Shown: positions 26,516 through 35,110, numbered from the stretch's first letter. The stretch is 64,000 nt of DNA from an uncultured Poribacteria bacterium (GCA_958295855.1 OY282383.1:316481-380480), one strand, 5' to 3'. Notes: generated by a model from the letters alone, not told the origin. A program made the numbers and translations.

Positions 26516-27693
26516 GTTTCCCCTGCTGCTAACGTTACCCCCGCTGGAATCGTGATTAACCCGTTTGCTAACACAAGCGAATGAAGAATACCTGAGCCTT
26601 GGGGTCCAGTTGTTTCAGCAGTGTACTGCCCATGGGCCTCCGTGAGAATCGCTCGCATATAATTAACGCGGCCGTCTCTATTGGTGACGCTCTCTGCCAA
26701 GGTCGCTTTGAAGGTCGGGCGCAACAGCACTGTATGCCCCGCCATTTTGAGGAGCGCGGGGCGCACAAAGAGTTCAAACACCACGAGTGAAGAGACCGGG
26801 TTGCCGGGTAATCCGAAAATCGGTTTTCCATCCGCAATGCCGTAAGCCTGCGGTTTTCCCGGCTTCATCGCGACGCGCCAGAAGTTAATCTTACCCAATT
26901 TATTCAATACACTTTTCACTACGTCATGCTCCCCTACCGAAACACCACCACTGGTAATCAGTGCGTCAGATTCTGCGAGTGCTGCACGAAAGATGCGTTC
27001 GGTTTCAGCTTCATCATCAGGAGCAATGCCTATATCAATCGGTATACCCCCAGCTTCTTGGACCTGGGCATAGAGTCCGTAACGGTTGCTATCCCGAATT
27101 TTTCCCGGTTCAAGCGGTTCACCGAGTGGCGTAAGCTCATCGCCTGTCGAAACAATCGCAACGGTAGGCTTCCGATGCACTGCAACTTCTGCACGATTGA
27201 GAGAGGCAAGCATCGAGATTTCTGGCGGACGCAGATGTTTCCCTTTTCCCATCACCTGCTCGCCCTGCTTGACACTCTCACCGGTGAAACGGACGTTATC
27301 AGTTTCGTCAACACTTTCAAAAATCATGACTTCACCTGCCGCTTGCTGTGTCACCTCTTGCATCACAACAGCGTCTGCACCCTCCGGCATCATCGCGCCG
27401 GTCATGATACGCGCTGCTTGCCCCCTCGCAACCTGTTTTGTAGGGGCATACCCCGCGGCGATCGTCTCTACAACTGAAAGCACAGCAGGATTCTCCTCGG
27501 AAGCACCCTTTACATCTGCTGCACGAACGGCGTACCCATCCATCGCTGAATTGTCAAATGGGGGAATGTTTTCCGTGGCGTGCAGTGCCTCTGCAAGAAC
27601 GTAACCAACACAACTTAGAAGCGCCCGCTTTTCTGAGGGTAAAACCGGAATCGTAGCTAGCATCTGTTGCCTTGCTTCCTCAACACTTAGCAT
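26488..27693 (-). CDS. moeA: Molybdopterin molybdenumtransferase MoeA
   Basis: 401 residues. MoeA inserts molybdate into adenylylated molybdopterin. Typical segments: IPPFDNSAMDGYAVRAADV, RIMTGAMMPEGADAVVMQE, STGDELTPLGEPLEPGKIRD, SGGVSVGEHDVVKSVL and FGLPGNPVSSLVVFELFV. The ATG at 27693 with AGAAGGAG upstream is preferred over the open frame from 27780, which only reads a J repeat. The C-terminal FASFLAE is translated element A. Another molybdenum cofactor gene, mobA, lies 8 kb away. Confidence 0.95.
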   Translation of the reverse strand: MLSVEEARQQMLATIPVLPSEKRALLSCVGYVLAEALHATENIPPFDNSAMDGYAVRAADVKGASEENPAVLSVVETIAAGYAPTKQVARGQAARIMTGAMMPEGADAVVMQEVTQQAAGEVMIFESVDETDNVRFTGESVKQGEQVMGKGKHLRPPEISMLASLNRAEVAVHRKPTVAIVSTGDELTPLGEPLEPGKIRDSNRYGLYAQVQEAGGIPIDIGIAPDDEAETERIFRAALAESDALITSGGVSVGEHDVVKSVLNKLGKINFWRVAMKPGKPQAYGIADGKPIFGLPGNPVSSLVVFELFVRPALLKMAGHTVLLRPTFKATLAESVTNRDGRVNYMRAILTEAHGQYTAETTGPQGSGILHSLVLANGLITIPAGVTLAAGETVFASFLAE

Positions 27694-27724
27694 ATAATTT
27701 TTTCTCCTTCTCGTTATTAAATCC

Positions 27725-27770
27725 AAAAAGTAGCAGGCACGCTCCGCCGTGCCGTACGCCACATGTCTTA
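27725..27770. repeat. Element J upstream of moeA
   Basis: AAGTAGCAGGCACGCTCCGC, then CGTGCCGTACGCCAC: hairpin GGCACG/CGTGCC. Related copies are at ~13908, ~19450, and shortened forms GGCACACGCCGTGTGCC at ~42340 and ~57825. Confidence 0.7.
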
Positions 27771-27825
27771 CATTTATCATAAAACATCACGATGATAAGT
27801 GCAAGCCGATCTTTTCAAGTTTCAT

Positions 27826-27885
27826 TTGACTTATGACACAATCTTATGGTATAATATTATGCAAATGGTATAATATTATGCAAAT
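27826..27885 (+). promoter_or_regulatory. Promoter with tandem AT-rich operator-like repeats (copy 1)
   Basis: TTGACT (27826), 18 bases, TATAAT (27850). The -10 region is part of GGTATAATATTATGCAAAT, repeated exactly in tandem (27848-27866 and 27867-27885). The near-palindromic core TATAATATTA resembles Zur/Fur-type boxes. It faces the metal-uptake-like cluster. Confidence 0.5.
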
Positions 27886-27984
27886 TGATTCGCAATGCCA
27901 CACATGTTACGATTCAGCAATTCAGCACCCCATTTATGAGAAACGGATGAGAAACGGATGAGAAAGGAAAGACGAAAAAAGTTG

Positions 27985-28066
27985 CATCAGAAACCTCCGA
28001 CGAGAGCTACAGTGCAGCGCCAGACACATCTTGCATTCTCAATTCTCCGCAAGGAAAGACGAAAAA
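27985..28066. repeat. Element A between two copies of the promoter region
   Basis: A clean A copy, tail pointing right. About 100 bp of the sequence to its left (27826-27950, from TTGACT to ATGAGAAACG) is repeated to its right (28068-28167), so the insertion sits between duplicated flanks. Confidence 0.8.
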
Positions 28067-28067
28067 T

Positions 28068-28104
28068 TTGACATTTGACACAATCTTATGTATAATATTG
28101 TGCA
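28068..28104 (+). promoter_or_regulatory. Consensus sigma70 promoter overlapping a Zur/Fur-like box (copy 2)
   Basis: TTGACA (28068-28073), exactly 17 bases, TATAAT (28091-28096), followed by ATTGTGCAAAT as in copy 1. A transcript starting near 28103 would lead the metal-related cluster with a ~55-base leader. Confidence 0.65.
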
Positions 28105-28157
28105 AATTGATTCGCAATGCCACATATGTTACGATTCAGCAATTCAGGTCCCGATTT

Positions 28158-28523
28158 ATGAGAAACGACAAGACTTACTACAATAGGCTAACATTAGTAC
28201 GTAGTTTGAAAACTTGTATTGTGCTAGGCTTATGTTGCTACATCATGCTGCTGAGTGTCACCGCGCTGACACACGAGCATACCGCACATTCCCACTCTGA
28301 AGATACTTGTATAGTCTGTTTCCAAAACAGCCAGCACGTCGGGATTGAAATTGGGTCCTTTGCACTCGCCTCTCCAGGCCTTTGCAGTGCTACCCTCCTA
28401 CTTTATGAAGCCGTTTTTCTTCCTTTAAGACTCCCGCCTAACACTCGTAGTCGTGCCCCGCCTGTATTCTCCAATGAACTCGCAAATCTATATCGCACAC
28501 TATGCGATGGGCACCGTTTGTAA
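28158..28523 (+). CDS. Small membrane protein with His-rich motif and Cys pair, metal-related by context
   Basis: 121 residues. A hydrophobic segment (TCIVLGLCCYIMLLSVTAL) is followed by HEHTAHSHSEDTCIVCF, a likely metal-binding stretch (five His plus a CxxC), then a second hydrophobic region. I know no exact family; it resembles small periplasm-exposed proteins found beside zinc and copper uptake genes. The ATG at 28158 is chosen because the promoter elements lie at 28068-28096. Only a weak AGG precedes it. It is the first gene of the + strand cluster that ends with the MerC-like protein. Confidence 0.55.
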   Translation: MRNDKTYYNRLTLVRSLKTCIVLGLCCYIMLLSVTALTHEHTAHSHSEDTCIVCFQNSQHVGIEIGSFALASPGLCSATLLLYEAVFLPLRLPPNTRSRAPPVFSNELANLYRTLCDGHRL

Positions 28524-28589
28524 TTGCCCTCTCGCTATTTGGACAGCATGCACTCTGTTGCTTTGGCACACGTATACATCTAGTCTCAA

Positions 28590-28700
28590 CCAAGTTGTGA
28601 GTGACTAGCGAACAGCTTTTGCGGTGTCTTTCGCCAAAATGCGACGTGCATTTTGGCGAAGCTTGCCAAAACTTGCTAGTCAAACTTATTTCTTACATTG
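28590..28700. repeat. Element C with a nested D
   Basis: The C text (CAAGTTGTGAGTGACTAGCG... to CTTGCTAGTCAAACTTATTT) is interrupted at 28620-28660 by a D-like motif containing GCGACGTGCATTTTGGCG. An E motif follows at 28745-28770. The gap 28524-28807 holds no gene. Confidence 0.65.
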
Positions 28701-28807
28701 AACGTGTTCGTGCCCTGCTGTCTGTTAAGAACGATGCTGTTTTGTAGGGGCAGGTCTTTCGCCTGCCCAGCGAACTTTTTTATTTCTTACACTAATTGGA
28801 GAATACA

Positions 28808-29452
28808 ATGTTTACAGCCTTTTGTCCGCGCGCCCTTTTCTGCGGCGTACACGCCCAAATGCGACGTGCATTCGTCGCCATTTCTCGCTTAATGTTACTG
28901 AGTTTCGTTGCAGTGCTTCCCTTTATGGGCGGTTGCGGCGAAGACGACAACCCTATTGTTGATGAGCAAGATCCTGAAGAACAGGCTCCTCTTCACGCAG
29001 ACGCTGACGGCTTTGTCCTGGCAGTCGACGGAGAGGAGATCTATCGCCAGTTTCGAGGCACCCAGACAGGCGGTCTCACCGTCGGAGTCGGTGAAGAAAT
29101 CGAGGTTCACGTAGAATTCCTCGATGCGAGCGGCGCGGAAATCCACGTCGGCGAAGCAGAAGAGGACGAACATGGACATGGTGAAGAAGAAATCTTTGCC
29201 TTGAGTTTGACGGATTACGATGTCGCAGTTATTGACATCCCTGAAGACGGAGAAGCGCATGAAGAGGAACATGCTGAAGAAGAGCACGAAGAAGAGGAAC
29301 ATGCTGAAGAAGAGCACGAAGAAGAGGACGCGCAGTGGCGTTTTGAAGTCGTTGGACTGAAAGCGGGCACAACACAAATCACACTGCAACTCCTTCACGG
29401 CGATCATCCGGACTTCACAGCAGCGCTTCCGATACCGGTAACCGTCGAATAA
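28808..29452 (+). CDS. Lipoprotein with His/Glu-rich repeats, probable metal-binding
   Basis: 214 residues. A signal peptide ends in a lipobox (LPFMGGC), so it is probably membrane-anchored. Its middle holds HGHGEEE and about four copies of EEHEEE/EEHAEE, a typical zinc or other divalent-metal sink. The rest looks like a beta-rich domain (EVVGLKAGTTQITLQLLHGD). It lies 12 bases before the TonB receptor gene, so both are likely one operon for metal capture. The start is the ATG at 28808 (GGAGAATACA upstream). Residues ~12-22 (CGVHAQMRRAF) are a translated D element in the signal peptide; the ATG in that element (28859) could also serve. Confidence 0.8.
   Translation: MFTAFCPRALFCGVHAQMRRAFVAISRLMLLSFVAVLPFMGGCGEDDNPIVDEQDPEEQAPLHADADGFVLAVDGEEIYRQFRGTQTGGLTVGVGEEIEVHVEFLDASGAEIHVGEAEEDEHGHGEEEIFALSLTDYDVAVIDIPEDGEAHEEEHAEEEHEEEEHAEEEHEEEDAQWRFEVVGLKAGTTQITLQLLHGDHPDFTAALPIPVTVE
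28841..28872. repeat. Element D inside the lipoprotein signal-peptide region
   Basis: GCGGCGTACACGCCCAAATG followed by CGACGTGCATT, in frame with the lipoprotein gene. Confidence 0.8.
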
Positions 29453-29518
29453 GGAGAATTTCCCATGCGAAAAAGAATTAATATGAAACATCACAGATTT
29501 TTCATATTAATTCTCCTT
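29451..29518 (+). promoter_or_regulatory. Alternative hairpins that can hide the Shine-Dalgarno of the TonB receptor gene
   Basis: The Shine-Dalgarno AAGGAGAATT (29451-29460) is exactly complementary to AATTCTCCTT (29509-29518). The same 3' arm also pairs, through TTTCATATTAATTCT (29500-29514), with AGAATTAATATGAAA (29474-29488), a perfect 15-bp stem with an 11-nt loop. The two folds exclude each other, as in attenuators or thermosensors. Confidence 0.55.
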
Positions 29519-31867
29519 GGGCATCTCCGCACTTGTGCCTCCATCGCATCAAAAACCTCTGACGAGAGCTACAGTGCATTGCAAGGCACATCACGCAACC
29601 TGAAAGGTTTATCCACGCATTTTCAATGCGTGGATAAACTCCCGCAAGGAATAACGAAAAACCTATTTGTGTTAGCATCGGGAATTGTGTGTCTGTTCTC
29701 CTATACCAACAATGCCCAAAGCGCTCAGGTTACAACACGAGCACTGCGCGGGGAAGTTATTGACGCAAGGAGCCGCTCCCGACTCACGGCGGTTATCGTC
29801 CATATCGATGGGCTTGAGAAGAGCACTCGTACCGACGCAGATGGACAGTTTCAGTTTGACGCGGTGCCGGAAGGACAGCACACACTGCAGTTCACGAAAA
29901 CCGGCTATCAGCAGCTTGAACAAGTGATTGATGTCAATGCCTCCACCCCTTATGTCCAGATGGAGATAAAGCCCACAGCGTTTAAACGCCTAGAAATAAT
30001 TACGGTGTACGGCTCACATCGAGCTCTCTCACAGTTTGAGGAAACAACCGATGTAGTACTAAATGAGACTGAACTCCAAAAACGGTTAGGTATGACCTTG
30101 GCGGACACATTGGCAGATGAGGCTGGCGTTGCGCAACGAACGATGGGACAGGCAGTCGCGCGCCCTGTCATTCGAGGCTTGGGTGGGGACAGGCTGCTTA
30201 TTCTTGAAAACGGCGAGCGCACAGGTGACAAATCAGCATCCAGTGCCGACCACGCCGTATCAATTGATCCGACGACGGCTGAGGGTGTTGAAATCACGCG
30301 CGGGCCCGCATCGCTTATTTACGGCTCAAGTACGCTCGGGGGTGTCATCAATGTTAAAAACAATAACATCCCGCGAACTCTGCCAAAACAGCCTGACATG
30401 CATCTAACGTTCCAAGGTGAATCTGTGAACTCAGGGTGGGCAGCAACAACAGGCTTCACCTTCCCAATTGGCGACTTCGCGGGAAATTTAGAATGGAACC
30501 GTCGGCTCGCCTCAGATACGCAAACGCCGATAGGTGCCCTCGAAAATACCGCCCTTTCAAACGTCAATTTTTCAACAGGGGCCTCGATGATTAAGCCGTG
30601 GGGCTTTATCGGGGCCTCCGGGAGCAGTTACCGTTCAGATTATGGTATCCCCGGCTCGCCGGAGGGGCATATTAACGGTGTTAACATCGCGCTGGATCGG
30701 CGGCGCTACGAAGGACAGATGGAGTATCGTTTCAAGCGTCCGTGGATTGATAAAATTAAACTTCAAACAACCTACACTAGTTATCAACATCAAGAGCTGG
30801 AGGCAAACGGAACACTCGGTGTGGAATTCGGTCTGCTAACCTACAACGTCTCAGCGATGGCTTACGTGTTAGACAACGCTATCGCGGGGGTTTGGGGGGA
30901 ATATCGCGACCATGCAACAGGTGGGTTTTACTGGACACCGCATACACGCGAATTCGCACTTGCTGGATTCTATCTAAACCAGCATAACTTCGGTAAGTTC
31001 ACCTTGCAGGGTGCTATTCGCTACGACGTTAGACGAGCAGAGCCGTTTAGAGATGATGGTACAGTCATCCGAGCTGGGGCCGTGCAACGGCGCGACTTCA
31101 ATGGCATATCGGGTGGTGCCTCCGGCATTTACCATTGGAGCGACAGGTTGAGCACCGGTACCACCATAATGAAAACGTTTCGTGCCCCCGGTATTGAGGA
31201 GCTTTTCAGTGATGGACCTCACCTGGCAGCCTACTCGTACGAAATCGGTAATGTAGAACTGGAACCTGAGAATGGGTACGGCATCGAAGCGTTTGGACGA
31301 TACGCAACGGACAGATTCAATCTAAACCTCGCTGTCTTTCAAAACCATATACACGGCTATCTCACGCCGACCAATATTGGACAAAAAGAGTGGGGGAGTG
31401 GCAGCGCCGGATGGTTGTGGATTTACCAATATACCGGGCAGAACGTTGTCATGAACGGGGCAGAGATCCGGATTGATGGTGAGGTGTTACCGCACTTTCA
31501 CGTACAACTCAATATGAATTATGTCAACGGAACTATTGAAGCCAACGGGCAGCCGCTGGAGCGCATCCCACCCCTCAACGGCAAACTTGTTTTCAGTTAC
31601 ACACCGTCCCCCTTTCATTTCCACGTGACATCCCGTTTTTCAGGGAGCCAAACCCGCCTTGGCGAATTTGAGGAACCGACAGATGGGTATCTTGTCTACG
31701 ATGCCGGCAGCTACCTCAATTTTTCGTGGTGGCAGCTTGAGAATATGGTGGTTTTTGAGATCGAAAACATCTTCGATACGGCATACCGCGAACATCTGTC
31801 TCGTATCAAGTCAGTGGCACCGGAGCCCGGGCGAAACGTGAAGTTGCTGTATAAACTTAATTTTTAG
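29465..31867 (+). CDS. TonB-dependent outer-membrane receptor, ZnuD-like by context
   Basis: About 800 residues: a carboxypeptidase-regulatory-like N-terminal domain (RGEVIDARSRSRLTAVIVHI... GFxxL-type), a plug (VARPVIRGLGGDRLLILENG, ITRGPASLIYGSSTLGGVIN) and a C-terminal 22-strand-type barrel ending in Phe (KLLYKLNF). It would import a metal complex or other ligand with TonB energy. The adjacent His-rich proteins and MerC-like gene suggest zinc or a similar metal. AAGGAG precedes the ATG. Element A (29546-29660) with an H-like hairpin is translated in frame within the N-terminal leader, and the true signal peptide (NLFVLASGIVCLFSY, cleavage near NAQSA) comes after it, so export could be affected. 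Confidence 0.9.
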   Translation: MRKRINMKHHRFFILILLGHLRTCASIASKTSDESYSALQGTSRNLKGLSTHFQCVDKLPQGITKNLFVLASGIVCLFSYTNNAQSAQVTTRALRGEVIDARSRSRLTAVIVHIDGLEKSTRTDADGQFQFDAVPEGQHTLQFTKTGYQQLEQVIDVNASTPYVQMEIKPTAFKRLEIITVYGSHRALSQFEETTDVVLNETELQKRLGMTLADTLADEAGVAQRTMGQAVARPVIRGLGGDRLLILENGERTGDKSASSADHAVSIDPTTAEGVEITRGPASLIYGSSTLGGVINVKNNNIPRTLPKQPDMHLTFQGESVNSGWAATTGFTFPIGDFAGNLEWNRRLASDTQTPIGALENTALSNVNFSTGASMIKPWGFIGASGSSYRSDYGIPGSPEGHINGVNIALDRRRYEGQMEYRFKRPWIDKIKLQTTYTSYQHQELEANGTLGVEFGLLTYNVSAMAYVLDNAIAGVWGEYRDHATGGFYWTPHTREFALAGFYLNQHNFGKFTLQGAIRYDVRRAEPFRDDGTVIRAGAVQRRDFNGISGGASGIYHWSDRLSTGTTIMKTFRAPGIEELFSDGPHLAAYSYEIGNVELEPENGYGIEAFGRYATDRFNLNLAVFQNHIHGYLTPTNIGQKEWGSGSAGWLWIYQYTGQNVVMNGAEIRIDGEVLPHFHVQLNMNYVNGTIEANGQPLERIPPLNGKLVFSYTPSPFHFHVTSRFSGSQTRLGEFEEPTDGYLVYDAGSYLNFSWWQLENMVVFEIENIFDTAYREHLSRIKSVAPEPGRNVKLLYKLNF
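29546..29660. repeat. Element A with nested 15-bp hairpin inside the TonB receptor leader
   Basis: The A head (CATCAAAAACCTCTGACGAG) and tail (CCGCAAGGAATAACGAAAA) flank GTTTATCCACGCATT, TTC and the exact complement (29607-29639), an H-type hairpin with different stem sequence. The whole is in frame. Confidence 0.8.
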
Positions 31868-31929
31868 CACAAACTGTTTGTAAAAACAGGGTTCGTAGTA
31901 CCTGTCCCTTACAAACCTTAGGAGAGAAA

Positions 31930-32337
31930 TTGAAAAGGTATTTTAATCAAGGATTCGTCGACACCACTGGCGCGTGTCTCTCTTTCACATGTGCTGTCCA
32001 CTGCCTCGCGATGCCGCTTTTAGTGGCAGTTTTGCCCTTGTGCGGGTTGGGCTTTCTCGTAAGTGAGCGCGCAGAATTATTCATTATTATTGGGGCAATC
32101 GGGCTTGCAATTGTGAGCTTAGCGTGGGGCGTGCGTCATCATCAAAGTTGGAGAGCATTTCTCATACTGGTAGTAGCATTGGCATTCATCGTTACCTCCC
32201 ACACATTTGCGGAGGGCAGTTTTGAGGTGATGCTTCACGGTGGAGGCGGCATTTTACTTGCATCGGCACACCTTGCAAATCGGCACCTGTGTAAAACCTG
32301 CCCAGCATGTGAGCAGGAGGATAGAGCAGGTTCGTAA
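31930..32337 (+). CDS. MerC-like membrane protein
   Basis: 135 residues, about four membrane segments, with CxxHC in the first (FTCAVHCLAMPLLVAVL) as in MerC-family proteins, and a Cys-rich end (CKTCPACEQ). The start is a TTG at 31930 behind GGAGAG. It follows the TonB receptor gene by 62 bases and is probably co-transcribed. MerC proteins move mercury in mer operons, but MerC-domain proteins are also common beside zinc-uptake genes; the context favours a metal sensor or transport role. Confidence 0.75.
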   Translation: MKRYFNQGFVDTTGACLSFTCAVHCLAMPLLVAVLPLCGLGFLVSERAELFIIIGAIGLAIVSLAWGVRHHQSWRAFLILVVALAFIVTSHTFAEGSFEVMLHGGGGILLASAHLANRHLCKTCPACEQEDRAGS

Positions 32338-32512
32338 TTTTCGTCTTTCCTTGCGGCGTATTTGCGGCGTATTTGCGGCGTAATGGTATCAGCCCCTGCT
32401 TTGCAGGGGTAATATACCACTGCGCCCATAAGCGACGTGCATTCAGAATGCAAGAGATGTCTGACAATGCACTCTAGCTCTCGTCGGAGGTTTCTGACGC
32501 AAGGTTTACATT
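32338..32512. repeat. D element with nested B, followed by element A (reverse)
   Basis: GCGGCGTA repeats (32351-32380), a B hairpin (CCCCTGCTTTGCAGGGG, ~32392-32408), GCGCCCATAAGCGACGTGCA (~32423-32442), then an A copy in reverse orientation (CTCTCGTCGGAGGTTTCTGA near 32477). Similar D+B units are at ~33075-33147 and ~39334-39410. Confidence 0.8.
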
Positions 32513-33037
32513 TTAATGAAAGGGAAGCAGACCACTCATTCCAACCTTCGCACAGAGAATGCCGAGTGTTCCACCTGCAAGGACATCGGTAGGATAGTGG
32601 ATACCGAGATAGATACGCGAAAACCCTACCGTCGCTGCCCAGATTTGCATCGGAAGCCGGATGCCTGGGAAAACTTGCGAGAGCAAGATTACCATCGTAA
32701 AAGCAGCAGCAGTGTGTCCAGAGGGAAAACTAAAAAGATCCGGCGGTGCCATCAAATATTCAACATTTTCAAGCCGGTGAAAAGGGCGCTGTCGTTTGAG
32801 CGTTCGCTTCAGCGTGAAGTAGAGCGAGCGCTCAAGTGCGAATGCCGGCAGCGCGGTTACGAAAAACGACCGTTCAAATAGCAGCAGATACCCAGCGACA
32901 ATAGCGTAGAGATGCCCGTCAGCACTGCGAGATACACCGAACATGAACCAGTCAAGGTACCTCCGACCGTTCCACCCAAAAATCCGGTGAAACAGAAGCG
33001 TGTCCCAATGCTGAAGGCGACTAACAAATCCTTGCAT
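32513..33037 (-). CDS. PAP2-family membrane phosphatase
   Basis: 174 residues. The three phosphatase motifs are visible: KRTLKRQRPF, SFPSGHTAAAF and GFSRIYLGIHYPTDVLAG. Several hydrophobic helices surround them. Enzymes of this type dephosphorylate phosphatidate, undecaprenyl diphosphate or similar lipids at the membrane. The ATG at 33037 has an ideal TTGGAGGAAA before it; the open frame to 33145 would add only translated D and B sequence. Confidence 0.9.
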   Translation of the reverse strand: MQGFVSRLQHWDTLLFHRIFGWNGRRYLDWFMFGVSRSADGHLYAIVAGYLLLFERSFFVTALPAFALERSLYFTLKRTLKRQRPFHRLENVEYLMAPPDLFSFPSGHTAAAFTMVILLSQVFPGIRLPMQIWAATVGFSRIYLGIHYPTDVLAGGTLGILCAKVGMSGLLPFH

Positions 33038-33244
33038 TTTCCTCCAAGTTGCGAATGAACAATGAGCAAATTTTGCGGCGTAATGGTATCGGTTTCCCCT
33101 GCTTTGCAGGGGTAATATACCACTGCGCCCATAAGCGACGTGCATTTTTATTTCTTACATTAATTATATCACAATTTCTCATCTAAGTCAAAATATTACA
33201 CAAATTGCGTAGCCACATCAACTTTCCCGATTTTGCCCGAGAAC

Positions 33245-33325
33245 AAAAAACCTCCGACGAGAGCTACAGTGCAGCGCCAGACACATCTTGCATTCTCATT
33301 ACTCCGCAAGGAATAACGAAAAACG
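33245..33325. repeat. Element A downstream of the ATPase gene
   Basis: A clean A copy; its tail ends 10 bases before the 3' end of the minus-strand ATPase gene. With the D+B unit at about 33075-33147, it fills the gap 33038-33334, which has no gene. Confidence 0.8.
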
Positions 33326-33334
33326 CCGGGAGCA

Positions 33335-34966
33335 TCAGGCGTGAACCGCCGAGGGAGCTTCTTGCAGCACAGGAATCACATAACTCCGAAGAGTTACACC
33401 TTCCAAAACCTCTGCCTCTACGCGAGGCTCTGGATTCATGCGATGATCGAAGACGACGTAGTACCCCTCCATTGCTCCCTCCAATTTGAGATACGAGGCA
33501 AGTTGTTTCTTCCCTGCTGCATAGCGGCGGGGCCCTTCCCATATCTTTGTCTCAACGATGTATTTCTGCTCGTTGAAACTGATGAGCAGGTCCATTCTGC
33601 CGCGCCCGGTTGGCACTTCAAGGAACATCGTACCGCCCACCGTCCGGACAAACTGGTCGAGATACGCAGAAAGGAGGTATTGCCCAACGAACTCCTGGGG
33701 GGTTTTGCGGCGTATTTCGCCCAAATGCGACGTGCATTCCGGCACTTGGAGGATTTTGTATCCTGCGCGAACGATGAAATCCTTGAAGTTATCCAGAAGC
33801 GGCTCCATCTTAATTTGTCCATCGGCGGTGAGGTAATCAGAAAGGTCTGGGCTGGTATCTTCAGGGAAGTATTCGTTCTCCAGGCCGTTCATCAGGGGTT
33901 GGAATGTCTGTAGGATGCACTGCTGATAAATCGGGTTGGCAATCTCACACATACCGCCAGCACCTTTGCCAATGACACCATAAGTCGCCAGTTCACTGAT
34001 GATGTCATTGCGGAAGAGGAAGGGTACACCTTTGTCGTAAGAAACGATTTTCATCAGGAGGGTTTCAAAGTGCCGGTCTTTTCGGATATTCGTCGTCAGG
34101 TGCGTTAGGTTGGTGTTCCCCTCCCCAAGGAGTTGTTCGTATGCCTTTGCGAAGTGTGTCATCGCAATCATCTCGGATTTAGGAATGTCGAGTTCCTCCG
34201 TGAGAATTTGCCCAAATCGGTTGACGAGGAAGGGTTGCCCGGCAGTCTGCTTGTGAATAGATTCAACAACCTCTGGCTCGAAGGGTTGTCCCACTTCGTC
34301 CGTATACTGTCTAAAAAGTTCTCGCACCTGTTCCAGGGTGAAGTTGGACAGGTGGAACTCATCTTGGATGTTGAACGGCGAGATGGACCGGTCGTAGTCA
34401 AGTTGTGTGATGTTCTTGACTCCGATGAAGCCGACGCTGTGAGGACATAAAAGTTCATCAGAGAGGTAGATATGGCGGAGTGCATACAGAAAATCGCTCA
34501 CCACAGTTTGCGGAACCCCATCAAATTCGTCAATGAGGAGGACAACCTGTTGCGCTCCGAGTAAACTCCCGAACTGTTCAAAAAACTCCACCATTGAAAA
34601 GGAATCGGTGAGTGCAGCGTTTTCCAAAAAGTGTGTTAACGCCTCAGAAGGATTCTCTCTACGTTTTTGAAAAACAAACTGAATCTGTCTATGAATTATT
34701 CGGTAGAGCCGCGAGTAAAAAGTGGCCGGTGCAGCGTTGCGCATCACTTGAAAATCCAATTGAATGGGGAAATAGGTTGCATCTTCGACTGCGAGTGTGG
34801 CAAGCGCCAATCGGAAGAATGTCGTCTTCCCGGTCTGGCGCGGCGCGAAGAGAACAATGTACCGTCCCTCTTTGACACGATTGATGAAATTCTGAATCTC
34901 CTCGGTGCGCGGGACGACGTAGTGCCGGTCCGGTCGCACCGTGCCTCGGGTGCCAAATGTCCTCAT
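33335..34966 (-). CDS. AAA-type ATPase fused to a PD-(D/E)XK nuclease-like domain
   Basis: 543 residues. N-terminal ATPase with Walker A (LFAPRQTGKTTFFRLA, ~40-54) and Walker B (QVVLLIDEFDGVP); the C-terminal domain reads RGRMDLLISFNEQKYIVETK, a D...ExK nuclease-like core. Such ATPase-nuclease proteins are widespread, often with many copies per genome; their role is uncertain (mobile or defence-related has been proposed). AAGGAG precedes the ATG. A D element (33704-33737) is read in frame inside the nuclease domain as CTSHLGEIRRK, just before the catalytic region. Confidence 0.85.
   Translation of the reverse strand: MRTFGTRGTVRPDRHYVVPRTEEIQNFINRVKEGRYIVLFAPRQTGKTTFFRLALATLAVEDATYFPIQLDFQVMRNAAPATFYSRLYRIIHRQIQFVFQKRRENPSEALTHFLENAALTDSFSMVEFFEQFGSLLGAQQVVLLIDEFDGVPQTVVSDFLYALRHIYLSDELLCPHSVGFIGVKNITQLDYDRSISPFNIQDEFHLSNFTLEQVRELFRQYTDEVGQPFEPEVVESIHKQTAGQPFLVNRFGQILTEELDIPKSEMIAMTHFAKAYEQLLGEGNTNLTHLTTNIRKDRHFETLLMKIVSYDKGVPFLFRNDIISELATYGVIGKGAGGMCEIANPIYQQCILQTFQPLMNGLENEYFPEDTSPDLSDYLTADGQIKMEPLLDNFKDFIVRAGYKILQVPECTSHLGEIRRKTPQEFVGQYLLSAYLDQFVRTVGGTMFLEVPTGRGRMDLLISFNEQKYIVETKIWEGPRRYAAGKKQLASYLKLEGAMEGYYVVFDHRMNPEPRVEAEVLEGVTLRSYVIPVLQEAPSAVHA
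33704..33737. repeat. Element D inside the ATPase-nuclease gene
   Basis: TTGCGGCGTATTTCGCCCAA followed by ATGCGACGTGCAT, in frame. No target duplication is visible beside it. Confidence 0.85.
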
Positions 34967-35110
34967 TTCTCGCTCCTTGTCGTTAACAGGTTCAGATGCG
35001 TTAGCAGTTACCGGTCGTCAGTTGTCAGTTAAGAGATAGGTGCGTAATAATCGCCCCACACTTGGCGTACTCCAGAGTGAGGGAACTTGTTACAGGAAAC
35101 CTCTTAACTA

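Noticed and set aside
28895..29494. Long minus-strand ORF opposite the His/Glu-rich lipoprotein
   Set aside because: It is a shadow of the GAA/GAG-rich repeats (reads as Phe/Leu-rich) and has no ribosome site; the plus-strand lipoprotein has a lipobox and operon context.
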